Shown in pieces: positions 48,753 through 54,845 of a stretch of 54,845 nucleotides of DNA. A model generated the notes under the pieces. That model did no database searches and was not told the DNA's origin. It saw only the letters and a program-made list of their open reading frames with translations. The stretch comes from Catellatospora coxensis. GTDB taxonomy: Bacteria > Actinomycetota > Actinomycetes > Mycobacteriales > Micromonosporaceae. The DNA lies in assembly GCF_016862635.1 (NCBI RefSeq), contig NZ_BONI01000066.1, positions 1-54,845 on the forward strand, read 5' to 3'. Position 1 is the stretch's first letter, and every line of letters starts with the position of its first letter. The position numbers were made by a program, and so were the translations under genes.

Positions 48753-50411
48753 ATGCGTACCAGACGAAAAGTCCTCGGCGCGCTGGCCGCGACCGCGCTG
48801 GCAGTCCCGCTGGCCGTCGCCGCGACCGCCTCGCCCGCCCAGGCGATCGGACCCGACCCGCTCCCCGTCACCGTCACCAACAACACCGGCCGCGGCGACG
48901 CGGTCTACCTGTACGTCATCGGCGTACAGCTGTCCACCGGCCGGCTCGGCTACGTCAACGCCGCGGGCGCGTTCACGCCGTGGAGCGGCGGGCAGATCCC
49001 GCCGTCACCGGCCCCCGACGTGTCGATCGCCGGCCCCGGCAACGGCGGCAGCAGCACCATCCGCTTCCCGCGCGGTTTCTCCGGCCGGGCCTACTTCTCC
49101 TTCGGCGAGAAGCTCAAGTTCTTCCTCACCCCCGACGGCCTGGTCCAGCCCGCGCCGTGGGCGTCCGGCGACGCCAACTACAACATCCTGTTCGACTGGA
49201 GCGAGTTCACCTACAACGACGCCGGCCTGTGGATCAACAGTTCCCAGGTCGACATGTTCTCGGTGCCGCACGCGGTGACGGTGACCGGCGCGTCCGGGGC
49301 GACCAAGCGCACCGGTGACGTGGTCTCCAACGGGCGCAACAACGTGATCAGCCAGATCCGGGCGCAGTCGGGCTGGGCGAACACGGTCTACACCCGCCCG
49401 TCGGACGGCACGGTGCTGCGCGTGCTCGCCCCGGGCAAGGCGGCCGGGGCCGGGCTGTTCAGCGCCACCTACCTCGACGGGTACATCACCTCGGCGTGGA
49501 ACGCGTACGCGTCCAAGACGCTGACCGTGGTGCCGTTCACCGACCAGCCCAACACCCGCTACTTCGGGCGGACCAGCGGCAGCGTCATGAATTTCACCAA
49601 CTCGGCGGGCCAGCAGGTGGCGTCGTTCAACAAGCCGACCAGCGCCCACGTGTGGGGCTGCGACGGCAACCTGCAGGCGCCCAACGACCTGGTCGTCGGC
49701 CCGATCGCGCGCACCCTGTGCGCCGCGCTCAACCGCGGCACGCTGGGCACCATCGACACCCAGCCCAGCACCAACGCGGCCCAGTTCTACCAGAACAGCC
49801 CCACCAACCAGTACGCCAAGATCATTCACGCGAACATGGCCGACGGCAAGGCGTACGCGTTCGCCTTCGACGACGTCGGCGCGTTCGAGTCGCTGGTCCA
49901 CGACGGCGACCCGCGCTCGGCGAGCATCGTGCTGAGCCCGTTCGGCGCGGGCGGGCCCCCGCCGAGCGGCCCGATCTCGTCGACCACCTGGTACAGCGTG
50001 ATCAACAAGACCAGCAACAAGTGCGTCGACGCCCGCTCCTCGGGCACCGCGAACGGCACCGCGATCCAGCAGTACACCTGCAACAACAGCTTCGCCCAGC
50101 AGTACCTGTTCCAGCCGACCAGCGGCGGCTACGTGCGGATCAACAACCGCAACAACGCCAACCAGGTGCTCGACGTCAACGGGGTGTCCGGCGCCGACAA
50201 CGCGCTGATCCACCTGTGGACCTACGGCGGGGGCAACAACCAGCAGTGGCTGCCCGTGTCCGAGGGCGGCGGGTACTACCACTTCGTGTCCCGGCACAGC
50301 GGCAAGTGCCTCGACGTCCCCGCGGCGTCGACGGCCGACAGCGTCCAGCTGGTGCAGTACACCTGCAACGGCACCGGGGCGCAGTCGTTCCGGTTGACCG
50401 CGCAGCCCTGA
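48753..50411 (+). CDS. Secreted GH64 beta-1,3-glucanase with ricin-type lectin domain
   Basis: 552 residues from ATG 48753. The signal peptide (1-30, ending SPAQA) is followed by a thaumatin-like GH64 domain (about 35-400; LPVTVTNNTGRGDAVYLYVIG, GGSSTIRFPRGFSGRAYFSFGE). The catalytic pair is visible: Glu151 in DWSEFTYN and Asp167 in SQVDMFS, 16 residues apart, as in the Streptomyces matensis laminaripentaose-producing enzyme (Glu154/Asp170, from memory). A Pro/Ser linker leads to a ricin-B trefoil (about 415-552; QQYTCNN, QQWLPV, GKCLDVPA, QSFRLT). It cuts beta-1,3-glucan outside the cell, and the GH3 enzyme at 3476-5761 would finish the oligomers inside. Confidence 0.92.
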   Translation: MRTRRKVLGALAATALAVPLAVAATASPAQAIGPDPLPVTVTNNTGRGDAVYLYVIGVQLSTGRLGYVNAAGAFTPWSGGQIPPSPAPDVSIAGPGNGGSSTIRFPRGFSGRAYFSFGEKLKFFLTPDGLVQPAPWASGDANYNILFDWSEFTYNDAGLWINSSQVDMFSVPHAVTVTGASGATKRTGDVVSNGRNNVISQIRAQSGWANTVYTRPSDGTVLRVLAPGKAAGAGLFSATYLDGYITSAWNAYASKTLTVVPFTDQPNTRYFGRTSGSVMNFTNSAGQQVASFNKPTSAHVWGCDGNLQAPNDLVVGPIARTLCAALNRGTLGTIDTQPSTNAAQFYQNSPTNQYAKIIHANMADGKAYAFAFDDVGAFESLVHDGDPRSASIVLSPFGAGGPPPSGPISSTTWYSVINKTSNKCVDARSSGTANGTAIQQYTCNNSFAQQYLFQPTSGGYVRINNRNNANQVLDVNGVSGADNALIHLWTYGGGNNQQWLPVSEGGGYYHFVSRHSGKCLDVPAASTADSVQLVQYTCNGTGAQSFRLTAQP

Positions 50412-50420
50412 CCGGGGCGG

Positions 50421-50456
50421 GGCGGTGCCGACGGGTGATCACCCGTCGGCACCGCC
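50421..50456 (+). terminator. 36-nt perfect palindrome, terminator of the GH64 gene
   Basis: An 18-bp perfect dyad with no unpaired centre (TGATCA in the middle), 10 bp past the stop codon. It would form a very stable hairpin in RNA from either strand. Confidence 0.8.
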
Positions 50457-50601
50457 CGTCGGGGCGAACCTCGGGGAGCGCCCCCCGACCCGGAAACTGT
50501 GCCAGACTTGGACAGAGGGTAGTTTTCTCACCACCGGGAGGCTCGTCACGGCGGTAGACGAGGGCGCACTCGAGACCCGGACGGCCGGATGGGACCGGGT
50601 C

Positions 50602-52734
50602 GTGGTGAGCGTCGTGCTCACCGGCATCGCCTGGCTGGTGCTGTACGCGATCCTGCTGCGGACCACCCGCGACTCCCCCGACGCCTCCCGCCTGGTCGGC
50701 GAGGTGATCTACCTGGCGCCGATCGCGGCCGCGACGGCGCTGGCCGTCTACGCCGCCCGCCGCACCCGCCAGCGCGTCGGCACCGCCTGGCGGCTGCTGA
50801 TCGTGTCGAACTCGCTGTGGCTCATCGGCGAGGCGACCTGGGCCGTGTACGCCTACACCTCGCCCGAGGGTGCGCCCGTGCCGTCGTTCGCCGACGCCGC
50901 CTACCTGCTCTCGTACGCCGTGGCGCTGCCTGCCATCGTGGTCGGCCTGGGCCTGGGCATGCTCGGCCGAACCCAGGGGCTGCTCGACGCCCTGCTCGTG
51001 GCCGCCGGCGCGGCGGCGATCGGCTGGCAGACCCTGATCAGCCCGCTCGTGCCCAGCAGCTGGACCGTGCCCGCCCTGGTCACCTTCCTCTATCCGGTGT
51101 TCTCGGTGAGCATCGTCAGCATCCTGGTGGCGGTCCTGCTCAGCGGCGCGCGCCAGGTGCCCCGCTCGATCATCCTGGTGGGCGCCGCGTTCGGCCTGTC
51201 CGCCGTCACCGACGGCGCGTACGCCTACCTGACCGCCGTCGACAAGTACCAGAGTTCCAGCTGGGTGAACCTCGGCTGGCAGATCGAAGCCGTCCTGCTG
51301 TGCGTGGCGGCCGTCGTGGCCGGCCGCCGGCGTGAGGCCGACCAGCCCCGCGCCCTCGACCCAGACCTGGCGTTCCTGCCGGCCGTGGTGGCCGTGCTCG
51401 CCGTCGGCGGCCTCGCCGTCGCCGACCTCGTGCTGGTCGGCCGGCTCAGCCTGGTGACGCTCGTGGTCACCATGGTGTTGCTGCTGGGCCTGCTGGTACG
51501 CCAGGTGGTCGCCACCCGGGACCGGGCCCGGCTCACCCAGGGGCTGCGCACCGCCGCGATAACCGACCAGCTCACCGGCCTGTACAACCGCCGCTTCTTC
51601 AAAGAGATGATCGACGTCGAGGCCGACCACGCCGAACGGCGCCGCCTGCCGCTCAGCCTCATCCTCATCGACCTGGACCACTTCAAGGAGGTCAACGACA
51701 CCTACGGCCACACGGTCGGCGACGCGGTGCTCGCCGACGTCGCCCAGCGGCTGCGCCGGGAGGTGCGCGGCAGCGACCTGCTGTGCCGCTACGGCGGCGA
51801 GGAGTTCGTCTGCCTGCTGCCCGGCACCCCCGCCCCGGCCGCGTACGAGCTGGCCGAACGGCTGCGGCAGACCCTGCGCAGCACCCCGACGGCCATCGCC
51901 GGGGTGCCCGAACCCGTGACGCTCACCGCCTCGCTCGGGGTCGCCACCGACGAGCCCGGGCGCGGCCGGATCGACACCGACGCCCTCATCGACGAGGCCG
52001 ACCAGGCCGTCTATCGCGCCAAGGCGCTCGGCCGGGACCGCGTCGTCGGCTCCGGCCAGCCCGCGGCGACCGCCGCGGACCCGGTCACCGACCTGCCCTC
52101 GGCGCTGGTGTGGATGGCCGACCGGATCGACCGGGCGCTGGGCGACCAGCAGTGCGCCGCCGCGGTGTCGCGCTGGGCGTTTCGCACGGCGTCGCGGCTC
52201 GGGCTGGACGAGGCCACCCAGCGCCGCACCGCGGCCGCCGCCCGGGTGCACGACATCGGCCGGATCACCAGCCTGGCCGCACACCAGCCCGACGAGCCGC
52301 GCGGCGTCGGCCGGGCCGAAGACCTCGGCCATCCGGCGCAGGGCGCACGCCTGCTCGTCGAGCTGGCCGGACGTCCCGACCTGGCACAGCTGGTCGCTGC
52401 GCACCACGAGCGCCACGACGGAGCCGGCTACCCGTACGGCCTGGCCGGCTCGGACATCCCGGTCGGCGCGCGGATCATCGCCGTGTGCGACGCCTGGGCC
52501 GTGCTGCGCAGCGGCGACCCGGGCCCGCCGGGGGCGCCGCCGCCGGACGGTCGCGACGAACTGGCCCGGGGGCGGGGCACCCGATTCGACCCTGCGGTCC
52601 TGGACGCGTTCCTGTCCCTGCTCGACGACGGCGCGCTCGACGACCCGGCGCGTTTCACCGAGCCGGGTGCCGCGCCGCCCGCCGTGCCGGCCTCCGCCGT
52701 CGCCGGAACCGAGCAGCGCACAGCGCCTCGCTGA
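50602..52734 (+). CDS. Membrane GGDEF plus HD-GYP cyclic-di-GMP protein
   Basis: About 710 residues if the GTG at 50602 is used. The N-terminal sensor has about eight to nine membrane helices (up to about 310). The GGDEF domain (about 325-485) has TDQLTGLYNRRFF, IDLDHFKEVNDTYGH and the active-site GGEEF (398-402), with an RxxD inhibitory site five residues before it (RGSD). The HD-GYP-type domain (about 505-680) has HD at 550-551, GHPAQGA, HHERHDGAGYP (from 601) and VCDAWAVL. It can in principle both make and break c-di-GMP. The frame is open upstream to 50425; a GGGAGG at 50536-50541 has no normal start codon behind it, so the true start is uncertain. Confidence 0.85.
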   Translation: MVSVVLTGIAWLVLYAILLRTTRDSPDASRLVGEVIYLAPIAAATALAVYAARRTRQRVGTAWRLLIVSNSLWLIGEATWAVYAYTSPEGAPVPSFADAAYLLSYAVALPAIVVGLGLGMLGRTQGLLDALLVAAGAAAIGWQTLISPLVPSSWTVPALVTFLYPVFSVSIVSILVAVLLSGARQVPRSIILVGAAFGLSAVTDGAYAYLTAVDKYQSSSWVNLGWQIEAVLLCVAAVVAGRRREADQPRALDPDLAFLPAVVAVLAVGGLAVADLVLVGRLSLVTLVVTMVLLLGLLVRQVVATRDRARLTQGLRTAAITDQLTGLYNRRFFKEMIDVEADHAERRRLPLSLILIDLDHFKEVNDTYGHTVGDAVLADVAQRLRREVRGSDLLCRYGGEEFVCLLPGTPAPAAYELAERLRQTLRSTPTAIAGVPEPVTLTASLGVATDEPGRGRIDTDALIDEADQAVYRAKALGRDRVVGSGQPAATAADPVTDLPSALVWMADRIDRALGDQQCAAAVSRWAFRTASRLGLDEATQRRTAAAARVHDIGRITSLAAHQPDEPRGVGRAEDLGHPAQGARLLVELAGRPDLAQLVAAHHERHDGAGYPYGLAGSDIPVGARIIAVCDAWAVLRSGDPGPPGAPPPDGRDELARGRGTRFDPAVLDAFLSLLDDGALDDPARFTEPGAAPPAVPASAVAGTEQRTAPR

Positions 52735-52778
52735 GCCCGGCCGCCCGCGGCAGGCGCTACGAGCCGGTGCGCCCGGCA

Positions 52779-52809
52779 GCGGCGGCGGCCTGATCGGGGC
52801 CGCCGCCGC
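52779..52809 (+). terminator. Terminator after the GGDEF/HD-GYP gene
   Basis: A GC stem of 12 bp (52779-52790 with 52798-52809) and a 7-nt loop, 45 bp past the stop. It lies between convergent genes and may serve both. Confidence 0.65.
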
Positions 52810-52956
52810 CGCACCCGGTATGCGGGCCTGACCGGGCAGGTGGCTCCGCATCGGAGAGTCACTTCGAGAGCTGGGCACACATCGATGGAGGTGATCACCA
52901 TCCTGGGCGCCCGGCCGAGAAGGAGTCAAGAGCTTCCGGAAACTATCGGCGTATCC

Positions 52957-53979
52957 CTATCGAACGCGGGGCGGCGCGGCGCTGTCGCGTACGACGAGTT
53001 CGGTGGCCAGCTCCATCCGCGGGCTCTCCACGTGCTCACCCCTGGCCAGGCGGAGCACCGTGCGGGCGGCGACCATGCCCATCTCGGCGAGGGGCTGGCG
53101 GACCGTCGTCATCGGCGGCGACGACCAGCGCACCTCGGGCAGGTCGTCGAAGCCGACGACGCTGACGTCGTCGCCGACCCGCAGGCCCTGCTGGCGTACG
53201 GCCTCGTACACGCCGAGCGCCATCTGGTCGCAGGAGGCGAAGATCGCCGTCGGCGGGTCGGGCAGCCGCAGCAGGTGCGTGCCGCCGGCGAAGCCGGACT
53301 CGTGGTAGAAGTCGCCCTGGTAGACGAGCCCGTCGTCGATCGGCAGCCCGGCCGACTCCATGGCGGCGCGGTAGCCGTCCATCCGGGCCCGGCTGCACAT
53401 CAGCTGGGGCAGGCCGGTGATGAACCCGATGCGCCGGTGGCCGAGCCGGATCAGGTACTCCGTGGCGGCCAGGCCGCCGGCCCAGTTGGTGGCGCCGACG
53501 GTGGGCGCGTCCTGCTGCGGGATGCCGTCGGCGTCGACGAGCACCACCGGGATGTTGAGCCGGCGCAGCTCCGCCTGCAGCGGCGGCTCGACCATCGACG
53601 TCACGAAGATGACGCCCTCGGTGGCCCGGTTGCGCACGCCGTCGAGCCACTGCTTGGCCGAAGCGTTGCGCCGGTGGATGGCCGAGACGACGGTGCCGAC
53701 GCCGGCGGCGTGCGCGACGTCCTCGACCCCGCGGATGATCTCGACGGCCCACGGGCTGTCGAGGTCGGGGAAGACCAGGTCCAGCAGACCGGAGCTGGTG
53801 CGCGCGGCCGACGGGCGGCGGCGGTAGCCGTGCCGGGTGAGCAGTTCCTCGACCCGTTCACGGGTCTGCACGGCCACATCGGAGCGGCCGTTGAGCACGC
53901 GCGAGACCGTGGGCACGGACACCCCGGCCAGGTCGGCGATCGCGGCGATGGTGACCTTGCGCGTTTCTTTCTCAGCCAC
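52957..53979 (-). CDS. LacI-family regulator, paralogue 1
   Basis: 340 residues from GTG 53977-53979, with GAGGAGC a few bases upstream. The helix-turn-helix is VTIAAIADLAGVSVPTVSRVLNGRSDVAVQTRERVEELLTRHGYRRR (about 8-55). The sensing domain follows (LLDLVFPDLDSPWAVEIIRGVEDVAHAAG, IFASCDQMALGVYEAVRQQGLRVGDDVSVVGFDDLPEVRWSSPPMTTVRQPLAEMG). Its SSPP-TTVRQP and FDDLPEVRWS motifs resemble regulators of xylan, arabinan and related polysaccharide genes. A TGAAAGTTTCG box 90 bp upstream (54069) is of the type bound by such proteins. It is about 75-80% identical to the gene at 54116, by eye. Confidence 0.92.
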   Translation of the reverse strand: MAEKETRKVTIAAIADLAGVSVPTVSRVLNGRSDVAVQTRERVEELLTRHGYRRRPSAARTSSGLLDLVFPDLDSPWAVEIIRGVEDVAHAAGVGTVVSAIHRRNASAKQWLDGVRNRATEGVIFVTSMVEPPLQAELRRLNIPVVLVDADGIPQQDAPTVGATNWAGGLAATEYLIRLGHRRIGFITGLPQLMCSRARMDGYRAAMESAGLPIDDGLVYQGDFYHESGFAGGTHLLRLPDPPTAIFASCDQMALGVYEAVRQQGLRVGDDVSVVGFDDLPEVRWSSPPMTTVRQPLAEMGMVAARTVLRLARGEHVESPRMELATELVVRDSAAPPRVR

Positions 53980-54068
53980 AGAAAGCTCCTCGGGACCGGC
54001 GCGACGGCAGGGGGTGCCGCCGCAACGGCCGCCGGTCAGGGTCCGGCAGCCTGGGCTCAGCGTAGTCA

Positions 54069-54080
54069 TGAAAGTTTCGC
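54069..54080 (-). promoter_or_regulatory. GAAANTTTC LacI-type box
   Basis: GAAAGTTTC (54070-54078), a 9-bp palindrome with one central base, about 90 bp before LacI paralogue 1. Boxes of the form CGAAANTTTCG are known for polysaccharide-responsive LacI proteins of Streptomyces, so autoregulation is possible. Confidence 0.45.
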
Positions 54081-54115
54081 ACGACTACCGATACTCGTTA
54101 CCGGTCCTGATTCTG

Positions 54116-54845
54116 TCAGCTCCGCGGGGCTGCGGCGCTGTCGCGTACGACCAGCTCGGTGGCCAGCTCCACCCGCGGGCTCTCGACCTTCTCCCCCTGG
54201 GCCAGGCGCAGCACGGTGCGCGCGGCCAGCAGGCCCATCTCGGCCAGCGGCTGGCGGACCGTGGTCAGCGGTGGCGAGGACCAGCGGACCTCGGGCAGGT
54301 CGTCGAAGCCGACGACGCTGATGTCGTCGGCGACGCGCAGGCCGCGGCGACGGACGGCCTCGTACACGCCCAGGGCCATCTGGTCGCTGGAGGCGAAGAT
54401 CGCGGTGGGCGGGTCGGGCAGCCGCAGCAGCTGGCTGCCGCCCGAGAAACCGGCCTCGTGGTAGAAGTTGCCGGGATGGACGAGCTTGTCGTCGACCGCG
54501 AGGCCGGCGGCCTCCAGCGCGGCCCGGTAGCCGTCGATGCGGGCTCGGCTGCACATCAGCTGCGGCGGCCCGGCGATGAAACCGATGCGGGTGTGGCCGA
54601 GGCCGATCAGGTATTCGGTGGCGCGCAGCGCACCGGCCCAGTTGGTCGCGCCGATGGTCGGCGCCTCCTGCGGGGGCACCCCCGCCGGGTCGACGATGAC
54701 CACGGGGATGTTGAGGCGGCGCAGTTCGGCCTGCAACGGTGGCTCCAACGTGGACGTCACGAAGATGACGCCCTCCGTGGAGCGGGTGCGCAGGTTCTCC
54801 AGCCACTGCTTGGCCGCCGAGGTGCGCCGGTGGATCGCGGACACC
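54116..54845 (-). CDS. LacI-family regulator, paralogue 2 (5' end outside window)
   Basis: Only the C-terminal sensing domain (about 243 residues) is in the window; the DNA-binding half lies beyond the right edge. The sequence follows paralogue 1 almost residue for residue (SAIHRRTSAAKQWLENLRTRSTEGVIFVTS, IGATNWAGALRATEYLIGLGH, GNFYHEAGFSGGSQLLRLPDPPTAIFASSDQMALGVYEAV, VVGFDDLPEVRWSSPPLTTVRQPLAEMG). The conserved ligand-facing stretches suggest a similar or the same effector. It reads toward paralogue 1 with a 136-bp gap, so the two look like a tandem duplication. Confidence 0.9.
   Translation of the reverse strand, partial: VSAIHRRTSAAKQWLENLRTRSTEGVIFVTSTLEPPLQAELRRLNIPVVIVDPAGVPPQEAPTIGATNWAGALRATEYLIGLGHTRIGFIAGPPQLMCSRARIDGYRAALEAAGLAVDDKLVHPGNFYHEAGFSGGSQLLRLPDPPTAIFASSDQMALGVYEAVRRRGLRVADDISVVGFDDLPEVRWSSPPLTTVRQPLAEMGLLAARTVLRLAQGEKVESPRVELATELVVRDSAAAPRS

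Noticed and set aside
50425..50601. Extension of the GGDEF/HD-GYP protein to the GTG at 50425
   Set aside because: That start lies inside the 36-nt terminator palindrome of the GH64 gene and would add 59 residues of non-domain sequence with no ribosome site.
1..54845. tRNA, rRNA, integrase or attachment sites
   Set aside because: None seen on either strand; the only mobile element is the tnpB unit.

Overview
The window is high-GC actinobacterial chromosome, most likely from the Micromonosporaceae (Catellatospora/Actinoplanes type). The signs are the codon bias, LPVTG and signal-peptide architectures, GTG/TTG starts, many leaderless promoters (a -10 box 6-7 nt before the start codon), and a 'SERSERI'-type small repeat at 26133 that I remember from that family. 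The family assignment is inference. I found about 45 protein genes, no tRNA or rRNA, no CRISPR array and one mobile element.

Layout. 1-3243 (minus): a two-gene operon for secreted cell-wall lytic enzymes (a lysozyme-like protein and a PGRP-type amidase), each ending in FG-GAP/VCBS repeats. 3476-6888 (minus): a GH3 beta-glucosidase and its LacI regulator. 7036-12036: housekeeping and accessory genes (DUF998 membrane protein, tandem GNAT, DinB-like, MerR plus Old Yellow Enzyme, TetR). 12173-13081: an NlpC/P60 peptidase. 13444-24055: envelope cluster A, consisting of an unknown protein, a membrane M48 peptidase, [a TnpB element], a membrane-anchored propeller protein, MoxR ATPase, DUF58, a catalytically dead transglutaminase and an LPVTG-anchored surface protein. 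24193-29099: envelope cluster B, consisting of an HtrA-like protease, MoxR, DUF58 and two VWA membrane proteins (BatA/BatB-like). 29096-41103: an RCC1/PKD secreted protein, small unknowns, a large LuxR-type ATPase regulator divergent from an MFS exporter, a glyoxalase-fold protein and a HAD phosphatase. 41164-44493: a large secreted subtilase. 44852-48493: MarR, an APH-like kinase, small proteins and a secreted alpha/beta hydrolase. 48753-50411: a secreted GH64 beta-1,3-glucanase with a ricin-type lectin. 50602-52734: a membrane GGDEF/HD-GYP protein. 52957-54845: two paralogous LacI regulators, the second cut by the window edge.

How they may work together. Three near-identical LacI-type operators (core GAGAGCGCTCTC) lie at the LacI regulator of the GH3 operon and twice at the GH64 promoter 42 kb away, which points to one beta-1,3-glucan regulon. 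Clusters A and B are two different MoxR-DUF58 machines side by side. In cluster A the M48 peptidase and the propeller protein share a C-terminal domain I do not recognise, and the neighbouring transglutaminase fold has lost all three catalytic residues. That combination is the best candidate for an undescribed system here. A repeated TTCCGYGG-N4-TTCCGTGG element links the LuxR/MFS and glyoxalase promoters.
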